Program-made: the position numbers and the translations under genes | Assembly (NCBI GenBank): GCA_011033025.1 | Contig: WFMF01000009.1 | Coordinates: 806,001 to 870,000, forward strand | Source: Beroe forskalii | Lineage: Eukaryota > Ctenophora > Nuda > Beroida > Beroidae | DNA length: 64,000 nt | Direction: 5' to 3' | Notes under the pieces: model-generated | What the model was told of the DNA's origin: nothing | The model's input: the letters and a program-made list of their open reading frames with translations, nothing else | Database searches by the model: none | Part shown: in pieces, positions 33,298 to 44,179 of the stretch | Layout of the letters: every line of letters starts with the position of its first letter | Position numbering within the stretch: the stretch's first letter is position 1

Positions 33298-33571
33298 ATT
33301 AAGGAATTTAAGGAATTTCCTTGGATTTATTGTGGTCCCAGCACTCAAGAAAGATAATAATATAACAATTTTACTAATAAATAACACGATTCATTCAATA
33401 AAATTAGCTACTAAACTTCATCCTTCGTTTCCACAGCTTATTTCCAAGGTGTCCAAAATAGAATAAAATCCGGCAATCTGAATCCTTCACTACCATTACA
33501 TGCCTTCACAAGGCACCCCCAATCCAAAGTCAGAATTAGAAACATATAATTAAAGATGAATAAATATGGTT
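33298..33571. other. Short spacer with a dispersed-repeat fragment
   Basis: About 270 bp between the truncated LINE and the Penelope-like element. Words around 33395-33515 match 26775-26870, so this is probably an old repeat remnant. Confidence 0.4.
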
Positions 33572-34448
33572 TAGAATACTTTTTAAAACCCAGAGGAGAC
33601 TGGCGATGTTCCACACAGTAAGAGACCACTTAGAAAGAATTGACATGTTTCATACTATATATCATCAGAATTCTAAAGTGGAATATATTCTGGTTAGTAA
33701 CCATACAAAACTTGATATCTCCCAGAAGAATATTTATCAAAACCTTTATTGAATGAGAGGTTTCAAAATAATAAAATTCTCTGTGAATAAATAAAATTGT
33801 CTGAGAGAGCAAATGATGGGTACCATGCTGGTACAAATCCAAGATATATAAACTCAAAAAACGGGACAACATAAAAAAAACACAGAATGTACTGGACGTC
33901 ACTGAATAAGAGGATGCTGAATGGATTGGAGGCATTTATCCCTCCTGGTTCCAATGTCTTCAACCCATGGATCCACCTATTTTCAGCAACGTCCAGGGCA
34001 TCGGGATTAGAATGCTGTAGGATAGTGAATCTATAGACTCTATTGAAATCATTTGGACTAGTACAATTATGTTCTTTATATAAGTGGTATGCCAATGACA
34101 AATCATTATTGTAAGTGTTATCTGACAATACCTTATTTGGGTCCTTCTTTATTTTGTAATAAAGTGCTCTATGGCCATTAATCCTGGTTCTGAGTTGGGA
34201 AACAGTTTTACCAACATAACCCTTTAGACACAGCAAACAAGTAGCAAAATAAATAATGTTCCTAGATAGACATGACCCAGCTTTTGGTTGGATTGACTTC
34301 CCTCTATATGACAATTCATCTGAATTTGTCATCAAGGGGCATGATTGACATCTACTTGAACCACATGGTGTGGTTGCTCCTGGGCCATTACCAATTACTA
34401 ACTGTTTTGTCGATGATAAAAGACCACCCAAATTTGGAGCTGTCCTGT
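33572..34448 (-). repeat. 3' pseudo-LTR of the Penelope-like element
   Basis: Near-identical to 37484-38358. It holds the end of the endonuclease coding region and the 3' UTR. A single-base loss (AAGAGGATG against AAGAGGGATG in the other copy) shifts the last codons. Confidence 0.85.
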
Positions 34449-35042
34449 AAACATGATTAAACATTTTCATGTTGGAGTTCAAAGTGCTGAAACTGAATGT
34501 TTCTTTTAGGAGTTTCTCATATTTGTCCAAAGTTTCCTCAAGGAAGTCATTTGCCCCATAAGTTGATACTATTCTTATGGGTACAGTATTCTGAGTGACT
34601 TCTGGTCTTTCTTTAGGACTTATATTTCTAGAGAATCCTCCTACTTTTGTGATAATGTTTTTTACCATGCGAACAGGATAACCACACTCATTGAATGTTT
34701 CTGATAGGTCAGACAGACGTGTGGCAAGTCTAACATCACAATTTATGATCCTCCTATATCTGATGGCTTGGGAGTAAACGATGCTGGAGAATACGTGATT
34801 AGGGTGGTGACTAGAAAAGTTCAAGAATGATGGGGAGTCTGTTGGTTTACGGTAAAGATCAGTCATGAGTTTACCATTAGCATCAAAACAAAATTGGATA
34901 TCTAAAAATGGTAAAGGCTCGCCATTCTTAGTAACAACAAAATCATCGGTTTTCAGGCCGAATTCCAACAACTTCTCTCTTACATCTTTCTCCCATTTCC
35001 TGAATAACCGTTCAGAACCATTGAAAGTTCCAACACAATCAT
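33899..35042 (-). pseudogene. Penelope-like element: C-terminal RT region and GIY-YIG endonuclease
   Basis: The frame starts right after the insertion with KDDCVGTFNGS, where DD is the catalytic aspartate pair of RT motif C. It continues with PFLDIQF and DLYRKPTDSPSFLNFSSHHP, the conserved block after the palm in this family. A zinc-binding-like CGSSRCQSC motif precedes the endonuclease. The endonuclease has IIYFATCLLCLKGYVGKTVS (the GIY and YIG positions read IIY and YVG), then LRTRINGHR with the catalytic arginine, and a distal glutamate in VAENRWIHGLKTLEP. The domain appears complete, but the polyprotein is cut by the insert at its 5' side. Confidence 0.8.
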
Positions 35043-35053
35043 CTTTCAAAAGA

Positions 35054-35738
35054 GGGGGTAAGTGCCATCGACATGTTTTGAGATATTACAACTTTTGTGT
35101 TTGTAATATTTAAGAACTTTTAATTCCACCAAATTTTCTTTAATTTTAGGAATAATGCTAGCTGAAACTTAGACTTAAATTTTAGTACCAATTTCAACTT
35201 GATAAGATGAACACAAATATCATTAAAATGAATTTTCGTAGGAATTTCTGCTAAATTTTAATTTGCACCTTGGACTTACCCTCTATTCTGAGAAAAGCAT
35301 ACACTTACCTCCTTTCTTGAGAGAAAAGTGACTGAAGATCTAGATATCTGGGGTAAATCCACATTTTCAATTAAACTTAAATAGGATGTGAAATGGTTTG
35401 TGTGTTTATTTTTGGATTTACCCCCAGTATGATGAATATTTGTTGTCATGTTAGCTCAAGAAAGGAGGTAACTGTACCATCATCCCCAAAATAATGAAAT
35501 CTGATCAGGGGGTAACTCCATTTCTCTCAGAAAAAGGGGGTAACTGTGGAGTTACTTCATTTTCTGAGACAATTGGTGTAGAAAATGCAGAAAAATCTCC
35601 CAGATAGGTGGAATTACCCCCTAAAGTGAAACTGAAACAGTAAAATTACGATACGAGAATTATTTTATCTTGTGCAGCTCAGTGAGCTGATCACGATGAT
35701 ACCAAATTTGTGATTTTCGATTTTTTGGAGTTACCCCC
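35054..35738. mobile_element. Iteron-rich insert (GGGGGTAA motif) inside the Penelope RT
   Basis: The insert begins GGGGGTAAGTGCC and ends GGAGTTACCCCC, so its termini are imperfect inverted repeats. The adjoining bases (TTTCAAAAGA and TGTTTTGAAA) also mirror each other. At least nine copies of GG(G/A)GGTAA(C/G/A)T in both orientations lie at about 35055, 35276, 35307, 35352, 35419, 35461, 35509, 35536, 35621 and 35731. No protein is encoded and no TSD is clear. About 50 RT residues normally found between the flanking motifs are missing, so the insertion came with a deletion. Confidence 0.55.
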
Positions 35739-37558
35739 TGTTTTGAAAAAGCGGCAGTGTAGCACCCAACTGATGATCGCAAGCTCAGATCAACCAAGCT
35801 GATAACCCAATCTATTTTCTCTTGAGGCCAATCCTCATACACCTTTTCAAGGGCATAGCGGACTGCTTCAAGGACAAGAGAAGGATTGAGTGAGTCATAC
35901 AAACTAGCAAAGTTGAACGTGAAACATTTGAGTGTCTTTTTCTGGGTAGTTGTGTATTTATCATCAAGAAGTTCAAGCCATTGCAGAGCACTTGTTGTGT
36001 CTTTCACAAGGTCTTGACAAAAGAGTTTTTCTGCATTTTTCAGGAAATTATGAGCAAGGAACACATCACTGCGTTTACATACACCAACGTTGAGTGCTGT
36101 GACAAGCCTGGCTGGTGGTTTACAACCAGGTTTTAACTGGTCTCGTGAAAGCTTATGGATCTTTAACATTGGATAGAAGTACGGAGTTCCAGGGCGGTAT
36201 CTTGATGCCGTACTCTTCTTCCCACCAACACAACCTGTGGTAACATCAGGCTTTGTAACACCAAGTATTTCATAAGCCTCATCTGGAGAAACAAAACCAG
36301 AGTCTTTGCCTTGTTTCCAGAGTTCGAACAAATCATCAAACAGCGACAGAGAAGGGTCACTATCTTTTCTACTATACAAGGCTTCATCAAACAGTTTTTC
36401 TTCCACCTTCTCTTCGATTAGTTTTGGATCAACTATGAGTATAGCTCCACCCTTGTCTGCTTTACAGATCAAGATCTTCTTTTCATCGACATTTTTCTTA
36501 AGCCATTTGTACCCCTCCTGTTCGGCCTTCGAAATGTTTGATTTCTTCTTAGCTATGTGTTTTCCTTTGAATCTGAGTATGCCAGTATAATCAGATTCTA
36601 AATCATCTACTAAACTATTTACTACGGGATCTGCAGATGGACTCCCCTTATGATAATTCCTGGATCTCAATTTTGGTGGGATACTGTTTTTGGGTACAAA
36701 ATGAGTATCTATGTGTTCTGTATGAATTTTGTCTGCTGCTGAACGAATATTATTCCCAGCTGACCTCATGTCAAGCTGAGCACTGAGCTTGTCAAATGAC
36801 GGGGACTTGACAAAACCTAAGCCTCTACTCAATAGAACAATCGCTCCTGCTGGTATTTCCATGTCAACAAGGGGTATTACTGCATTACTACTCATTGCTT
36901 TGTCCGCCAATTTCTGAATAAAGTTTCTCTTCTTCCTTAATTTTTTGCCATAGTTTGCAATAGTAGTTCTCTTCGCCTTGGATTTATCAGGCCATTCTTT
37001 CCATTTAGTACTATTCTGGCTGAGGAAGAACTGGAACTTTTTTTCGAAATGGGTTTCTAAGATTTTCCTCTTACCAAGAGGAATTCTCTTAGGTATATGA
37101 AGATAATCACCTGGGTTTTCTCTCAGTTGTATCTTCATTCTCTCCACCTCTAATGATTTTTTGGTGATGGCCTTTTCCAAAAGTTCTGATTCCAACTTAG
37201 ACATCAATATGAGCTTATCAGACTCATCTAAAGCATTTGCTCCCGAGATCCTCAAGGACTGTGGGGGTCGCTTGAGGGTTCTGCACTTTCTCAGGAAGTC
37301 AAGTCTGAGTTTCTCATACTGTATCTGCTGGTGTATGTTGTAATCAAAAGTTCGTTCAGAACTGTTATTGAACTCGAAGCAGTGTTCGAGGTTGTCATCA
37401 TTTTGCACAGGGGTTTGGGGAGCCACTGTCAACTTGATCCAACAACACAGCAGGAGGAATACACCAAGTCTTGAGTGACAAAATAGAATACTTTTTAAAA
37501 CCCAGAGGAGACTGGCGATGTTCCACACAGTAAGAGACCACTTAGAAAGAATTGACAT
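35739..37558 (-). pseudogene. Penelope-like element: N-terminal RT region
   Basis: The ATG at 37558 lies inside the 5' pseudo-LTR. About 600 codons follow: a basic N-terminal region, then ILICKADKGGAILIVDPK with the DKG motif that marks Penelope-type RTs. PYFYPMLKIHK and PPARLVTALN follow (RT motifs before A), then CFTFNFASLYDSL at the position of motif A. Here the usual catalytic aspartate of the FDV-SLY type is replaced by Asn/Ala (FNFASLY). The frame runs into the insert at AAFSKQ and stops at 35660 in foreign sequence. Loss of the aspartate and the insertion both make it inactive. Confidence 0.8.
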
Positions 37559-38358
37559 GTTTCATACTATATATCATCAGAATTCTAAAGTGGAATATAT
37601 TCTGGTTAGTAACCATACAAAACTTGATATCTCCCAGAAGAATATTTATCAAAAACTTTATTGAATGAGAGGTTTCAAAATAATAAAATTCTCTGTGAAT
37701 AAATAAAATTATCTGAGAGCAAATGATGGGTACCATGCTGGTACAAATCAAAGATATATAAACTCAAAAAACGGGACAACATAAAAAAACACAGAATGTA
37801 CTGGACGTCACTGAATAAGAGGGATGCTGAATGGATTGGAGGCATTTATCCCTCCTGGTTCCAATGTCTTCAACCCATGGATCCACCTATTTTCAGCAAC
37901 GTCCAGGGCATCGGGATTAGAATGCTGTAGGATAGTGAATCTATAGACTCTATTGAAATCATTTGGACTAGTACAATTATGTTCTTTATATAAGTGGTAT
38001 GCCAATGACAAATCATTATTGTAAGTGTTATCTGACAATACCTTATTTGGGTCCTTCTTTATTTTGTAATAAAGTGCTCTATGGCCATTAATCCTGGTTC
38101 TGAGTTGGGAAACAGTTTTACCAACATAACCCTTTAGACACAGCAAACAAGTAGCAAAATAAATAATGTTCCTAGATAGACATGACCCAGCTTTTGGTTG
38201 GATTGACTTCCCTCTATATGACAATTCATCTGAATTTGTCATCAAGGGGCATGATTGACATCTACTTGAACCACATGGTGTGGTTGCTCCTGGGCCATTA
38301 CCAATTACTAACTGTTTTGTCGATGATAAAAGACCACCCAAATTTGGAGCTGTCCTGT
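37484..38358 (-). repeat. 5' pseudo-LTR of the Penelope-like element
   Basis: Near-identical to 33572-34448. It contains a truncated endonuclease reading (GGLLSSTKQLVIGNG to NPFSIPLIQ, 177 codons) followed by the start of the RT frame. The 5' edge at CTGTCCTGT is where homology ends. Confidence 0.85.
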
Positions 38359-38976
38359 TTAAAAGGTTAATTGAGCCTGCTTGAATTAACGATGTATTAG
38401 GTTATGATTAATAAATAATTGACAGAAATAAATAACTGATGGACATAGTTAGAATACAAAATAATAAGCAAAAACCATAAGCAAAACCAGAAAAAAAATA
38501 ACGAAACTGATTTTATCATAAATAAAAACTACTGTCAATAAAAACTACTGTCAATAAACAATTAAAAACACCTGCTCACTATTCAATACTACTTGGTCTG
38601 ACATAGGTGTTTATGCCTTCCCTATTTGCAATAAACTTATTTTGCATATAAAACAGATTTTCCTGAAATGGAAAACATTCTTAACTTGGGCCTCAGGTCC
38701 CTTTTTACAACCCCTTTTAACTACCCTATTGACGAGGTAGGGTAGTAAATAAGATAATAAACCCCGGAATCATGATTAAAGACTCTTTCATAAGATATGC
38801 AGTAGTCTTAACACTCGAAATATATAACAAACAGATTTCCTGATGTAAAAAACTGTCTAAGGTTTGCATCATAACCCTTTTTACTACGCTATTGATGAGG
38901 TCTTATATTGACTGATGAGCACACATACATGTTATATAGAAAGTTGAAGCTAGAAAAGAATCCAGCGGTCTGCACA
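38359..38976. other. Spacer, no gene
   Basis: AT-rich sequence with a short tandem duplicate of AAAAACTACTGTCAAT (about 38525-38560) and loose repeats of CTACCCTATTGA/GAGGT words (38710-38905). No coding signal. Confidence 0.4.
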
Positions 38977-38984
38977 CATATGCG

Positions 38985-39071
38985 TTGCCAGACGTTGTCT
39001 GCCCCATATTTTTTTCAAAGTCGGGGCGCGCGCGCTTCGCGCGCGCGAGGGGGCCAGGCAACGCCTGGCAA
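38985..39071. mobile_element. 87-bp GC-hairpin MITE with perfect 8-bp TSD
   Basis: The ends TTGCCAGACGTTGTC and its near complement enclose a perfect alternating GC palindrome (GCGCGCGCTTCGCGCGCGC). The flanks are exact 8-bp repeats, CATATGCG, at 38977-38984 and 39072-39079. The 8-bp TSD suggests a hAT-type transposase acting in trans. The same terminal sequence borders 50269-50336. Confidence 0.78.
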
Positions 39072-39124
39072 CATATGCGATAGGCTCGAGATAAATCATA
39101 TAAATCTCTCAAATAGCTGACGCC

Positions 39125-39217
39125 TTGCTAAACACGTATATCCCTGTGTGGCTCGCGCGGCGCGCTTCCCCGTAGGGAAGCGCGCGGCGCGTGCACACAC
39201 CTATGCGGGCTTAGGAA
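39125..39217. mobile_element. 93-bp GC-hairpin MITE, second family, with perfect 8-bp TSD
   Basis: CTGACGCC is repeated exactly at 39117-39124 and 39218-39225. The element starts TTGCTAAACACGTATATCCC, ends CCTATGCGGGCTTAGGAA, and has a central hairpin of CGCGCGGCGCGCTTCCC with its complement. Terminal identity is short (TTgCTAA against TTcCTAA). Related copies without clear TSDs are at about 39615-39690, 39800-39840 and 50689-50905. Confidence 0.75.
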
Positions 39218-39225
39218 CTGACGCC

Positions 39226-40766
39226 CTAGCCGCGAAGCTGCTGGCAATGAGAATCAGCGATGAGAATCAGCGCCGCGCGCGCGGCGCGGCGCTGATTCTC
39301 GAGAGGGTCTGTCAACGTCAGACAAAACATTAGGAAAAAAAGGTAAGCCTACATGTAATAAGTTGTTTGATGTATTTCTCCCATCCCTGCGCGCAACACT
39401 CGGAGGTTTGGAGGGTCGTGTTAAGCGGAAAACGTTGTGTGCGCGGCGGATTGCCCTGGCCTAACCAGGACCCTGGTTACGCGCACGGAGTGCGCGGCGC
39501 GGCAAGCGGTTTCGCGACGCCCCTGGTTAGGGGAATTGCGGCGGAGGGTAGGGTAACATCCTACAAATAAGTTGGAAGGATTTGTTCTAAACTACCTCCC
39601 TAGTTGTAAGTTGCTTTCCTAAGCCCGCATAGGTGTGTGTACAGCCACATAGGGATATACGTATTTAGCAACTAGTTGCTCTTCCTAAGCCAACGCTCGC
39701 ATAGGTGTGCGTACGATATATCGGTTTATCCCTGTTTCAGTTTGCGGTGCAGGTGCGCGCGCGCCGCGCGCTTCCCCAGAAGCTAATAGCCCGGCGCACG
39801 TACGCACACCTATGCGAGCGATACGTGTTTAGCAATACACAATAGTTGCTCTAAACCAGATCCCTAGTTGCTCTAAACCAGATACCTAGTTCCTCTGACA
39901 TTGGGTTGTACAATGGCCGCTTTTTTGGAGTCTACTTAGCTTAGTCTAGAATTATAGAATTGAAAACATGATTATAATTTTCAATAAATTCAAACTGCAC
40001 AGAACAATATGTGTAATTTTAAGTACCTATACAATTACAAATAAGAATGAAAATCGATAAGTTTTTAAACACATTTTTTCATCATTCCTCATTCTGGTTC
40101 ATTCAATTTTAATTAACATTCAACATTATGATTAACAAGAATCGGAAAGGTTGCGTACGTGCAGATTGTTCAATCGACGGAGGAAGTGTCGATTGATACA
40201 CTTTACAGCGATGCGCAATTTCGAATACGATAGAATTCATCGTTCGTAATCGAAAGTTTACCGTGACGAGCGAACAAAAAACTTGCGCATCTTAAAAATA
40301 AAATCACGTTACAATTCCATTCCCTTCAACAATCGATCGATCTCAATCTGCACATGTTATATGCGTTAAATATACTTGAACAGCATTCTTCACGTTACTA
40401 GATCTCCACTCTTACTTATCTCGTAGTCTTACTGGTCTCAGTAACAGGAACCGACAAACACTGCGCCACGCGATTTCATAGCTCTTCAGATGAGATCAAC
40501 TGAAAAGTAGCAGCCCAGCCGAAACATTTAAACCAAACCAAAAATAAACCAATATTAACCGTTTTTCTTAATTTTTGTTTCTTTCAAACGTTTTTAATAC
40601 GTTTTTAATACGTTTTTAATACGTTTAATAAACGTTTCTGTTGAAACGTTCATTAAATTTGAATCCAGAAAATAAACTGATACGTTGAAATTAGGTTCAT
40701 TCAAAACGTTCATATGAAACCAAAAATAAGCGTTAAAAACGTCTATTAGTAAGGGCTGTATTTGAT
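39226..40766. other. GC-palindrome cluster followed by AT-rich spacer
   Basis: 39226-39860 holds further GCGCGCGC palindromes and partial copies of the CACGTATATCCC and CCTATGCGGGCTTAGG termini. 39900-40766 is AT-rich with a 12-bp repeat (ACGTTTTTAAT) near 40590-40632. No gene is supported. Confidence 0.45.
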
Positions 40767-40769
40767 ATA

Positions 40770-41211
40770 GGGATCGTTCACATATTACGTAATCAATTTT
40801 TGGCCATTTTCAACCCCCCTCCCTCCCACTCGTAATCAAACGTAATCAAAGCCCAACCCCCCTCTCTTGAGGAGAATATTACGTAATCATGGCTTAACCC
40901 CCCCCCCACCTTTTTGAGTAGGAAGTGAAGAAAATGGACAGTGTAAATACTTTACAATTGATTATGTTTCAACTTTGGAAAAATTTATGAAAATATTGAG
41001 GAAGTTTAAAATGTGCTGAAATGGTGCTTTTGAGTTGGTTTCAATTTTGCTAAAAATACCGAGAATTTGTGGCTAAAAAGTTCAAAAATTGTGTCAAAAA
41101 TTGGATATTTTGATTACGTAATCAACCACCAAACCCCCTCCCCGTAATCAAACGTAATCATTTGAAAACACCCCCTCCCCCTAGTTGATTACGTAATATG
41201 TGAACGATCCC
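40770..41211. mobile_element. Harbinger-like MITE (second copy of the 31799-32295 family)
   Basis: TIRs of about 26 bp begin GGGATCGTTCACATATTACG on both strands. ATA flanks both sides (40767-40769 and 41212-41214). The interior shares the GGCCATTTTCAACCCC context and CGTAATCA repeats with the MITE at 31799. Single right-hand ends of the family (TACGTAATATGTGAATGATC) occur at about 14258 and 43728. Confidence 0.72.
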
Positions 41212-41214
41212 ATA

Positions 41215-41596
41215 TCTGAACATGAGTGTGAAATAAATCTTAATCTAGGTTTGAGGATTGGATCCGATAGCATATAGGTCAAATATATACCAAAAAAAGT
41301 TTCAAAAATTTTCGATGCGGAAACCCATTTTTTGGCCACGCCCATTTTGGGCAGTGGCCAAAAAATGAATCAACGATATCTCAGCTTCTGTTTGAGGAAA
41401 AGTTATAAGTGACCACTCTAACCGACGAAGAATTGTCGGTTTTGGTAGGATAGAACATGGTTCCAAGGTTCTATCTCAACCCGTTCCCATTGGCATAAAA
41501 AACTAAACGTGTTTCTGCATAAAGAAGGTGGAATTTAAGAGACGTTGCAGCAGTTTTAAGTTTTACCGCCGTGTTCTTTCTCATAACATAGGTTTT
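41215..41596. other. Spacer, no gene
   Basis: About 380 bp of ordinary sequence, with a GGCCACGCCCATTTTGG-like word but no coding signal. Confidence 0.35.
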
Positions 41597-41749
41597 ATAT
41601 CACCACCAAAACCGTTGGACGGTTGGTCTAGTAACCCCCCGCTGGTTTGGATGTGGTCAGTCCATTTTGGACCTTTTCAGGTTCCGTTGTCACATCCAAA
41701 CCCGCGGGGGGTTACTAGACCAACCGTCCAACGGTTTTGGTGGTGATAT
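41597..41749. repeat. Long near-perfect inverted repeat (fold-back), about 60-bp arms
   Basis: The left arm starts ATATCACCACCAAAACCG and reaches GTTTGGATGTG. The right arm is its reverse complement, beginning CACATCCAAAC and ending GGTGGTGATAT. The loop is about 35 bp. The arms differ by only one or two bases, including CCCCGCTGG against CCCGCGGG. No TSD is evident. A transcript would form a strong hairpin. Confidence 0.8.
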
Positions 41750-42117
41750 CTTGACAGATTTATGTTTGAACCCATGTAACTTGCCCAAACGCAGTTTGAA
41801 CCCACGTAACTTGCCCTCACGTAGTCCAAACCCGTTACTTTTTGCCCACACGAAAGTCTAACCCACGTAACTCACCCGTACGAAGCTCAAAACTACGTTT
41901 TTCTAACTTGGAATTACTAGAATTGATATATTTCACAATTTCTACAAATCGTCCACGTGAACTCGCGTGCTGAAATATAGTAGCCAGCTCTAATTTCGTG
42001 CAATAGTCGTATTTAAACTCATTTCAACGTAATCAACTCGAAAATCCCGTGTAAATATCAATTTCTTCAAATCCCTAATTTCTACAAAACGTCCGCGTGA
42101 ACTCACGTGCTTCACTA

Positions 42118-42390
42118 GTCCATCGTATATTTCCCGTTATTCGGACCCCGTTATTTGGACCCCGTTATTCGGACCGCCATTATTCGAACCCCCGTTATTC
42201 GGACACCTGTTATTCGGACTCCCGTTATTCGGATCCCGTTATTCGACCCCCGTTATTCGGACCCCGTTATTCGGACCCCGTTATTTGGACCCCGTTATTT
42301 GACCCCAAGTTATTTGGACCCCGTTATTTGACCCCCCGTTATTCAGAACCCCGTTATTTGACCCCTTTATTCGACCCCCGCTATTCGGAC
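42118..42390. repeat. 14-15-bp minisatellite (CCCCGTTATTCGGA)
   Basis: About 18 irregular units of CCCCGTTATTCGGA with TTTGGA and TCGA variants. The open frames on both strands are repeat translations. Confidence 0.88.
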
Positions 42391-44179
42391 CCCCAAATCC
42401 TATAATTTGAAAAATTGATTTTTTCACCGTACCTTTGAAAACTGCGTATATCTCGATGAAAAACGAGATAGCCCAATGATCCATATGATTTTCTGAAAGC
42501 TCATTAAATTTCCAACTAACGATTTTTCAACATTTTTGAGCTATTCCATTTCCGTCTTGGTGAAAATGCGCTGAAAACGACCTATTTTCGCTAAAAAAGC
42601 AAGAAAATTTCGCTTGTTGATGACGTCATAATGACGTGAAAATGACGTCACCAGAACTTTTCTTATAGCCTATAACATTTCCCCATCTTAGATCAACAAA
42701 ACCTGCCCTTCGTCATGGCTCTACCATTTCCCGTTCTTGACATCTCGGCTTTCCAAATTTGCTCTCAATTATCATGCTATTATTATTATATCTACCACAG
42801 ACAAAACCGCAAGCGGCTGTCATAGCAACCCCCTCACAGAGTCACAGGGGTGCCGTTTTTTAATTGTAAGAGGTTATTATGATCTAAAAAATACGTTATT
42901 AAGCGTCAAACATAGAAATAATTGGTTTTAACTTGAAATAGTGATTTCCTTTAATGATTTATGTTCAGCGAAACTGAATACCTAACGAACACAGTTTGGC
43001 TAGTATTTAAATATAATTAGAACTTTAGAAATATTGGAAATTGCCTTTTTTTTACACTTTTAGCGCACTTTACGAAGAAAAATCGTATATTCGTCCACGC
43101 AAAAATCTTGAAAATATGTTTTATCCTACAGTCTACAGAAACTACTTTTTGGCCCAAATTTATGAAAATAGGAGGGTGAAAATTTCGTATTCAGTCTATC
43201 AGTTTTTTTTCAAGATTTGAGATCTCCATTGAAATGCAATTTTTATCGAATGATGGTCAAATCTTTTGAATAAGGAGCAGTTTTTTGTCATGAAACTTAG
43301 AGGTCATGAAACTAAGAGGTATACCTTATCGGACATAATTAACACGGACATTAAAATCACACAGCTAAGCACATCAGCGTGAATATTAATGTCCGTGAAA
43401 ATTTTTCAGGTCCGTGAAAATTAAGTATTTCCTCTTAAAATTTCTAGGTAGAGAAGCAAAATTTCTGACTTTATCTCTTTAAACGCAATAACAAAATTTT
43501 TAAGGAAATTATGCTTCTTTTTTATGCTTAGAACCTGCTATATGGAAATTTATCATATCAATTAACGAAATATATTGAAAAAATCTTGAAATCAAGTATT
43601 CAAATCGTTGTAAAAATAGAAAAAATCGAACCGAAAATTTCGAGGTTGTCTTGAAATTTGAAGTGGCAGGATGGAGCGTGAATATTAATGTCCGTAAAAT
43701 TTTGATGATTATGTCCCTCGGCTGATTACGTAATATGTGAATGATCCCATATTCATATTCATGCCATTCCACAAACCTGAGATGAAACTCACATGTAGCC
43801 ATATAATAATCGGTGAGCATTATGAAGTTTGGAGCCATAATAAGCATATTCCATATCTAAATCATACTTATGATTACATAATGAATATTTGAATAATCTT
43901 TTTACCAGGAAGCAACTCGGCAGATTTTTGGTTAATTTTGCCGTTTTATATCGGGCGATTAACAAACGAATGGGATATCGAAAATCATCACACGAGGCGT
44001 CAGGAGTTTGAATCATGGATCACAGATCCATGAGTTTCTCTGTAAAAACAGTATCCCTTCCCACTCGGGTCTGACGACCCTCTTCTGAATTCAACGTTTT
44101 ATAGATTTTTGAGTGCTCCTTTATAAAATCAAATTTAATTTAACGATTTTCTGCACTGTAATTCAGCCACTTTGCAGTA

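Larger units (their letters stand above)
33572..38358 (-). mobile_element. Penelope-like element with direct terminal repeats
   Basis: Read on the minus strand, a 5' repeat (38358-37484) is followed by the N-terminal RT region with the DKG motif, an insertion, the C-terminal RT region, a GIY-YIG endonuclease, and a 3' repeat (34448-33572). Direct repeats of about 876 bp that contain part of the coding region are the pseudo-LTRs of Penelope-like elements, produced by tandem or partially tandem copies. The two repeats are almost identical, which suggests recent insertion. One repeat has a 1-bp indel that changes the end of the endonuclease frame. Confidence 0.85.

Noticed and set aside
35054-35738. 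Treating the insert as an intron of the Penelope element
   Set aside because: Although GGTAAGT-like words are present, about 50 RT residues are missing across it, and its inverted ends and internal iterons fit an inserted element better; splicing was not shown.
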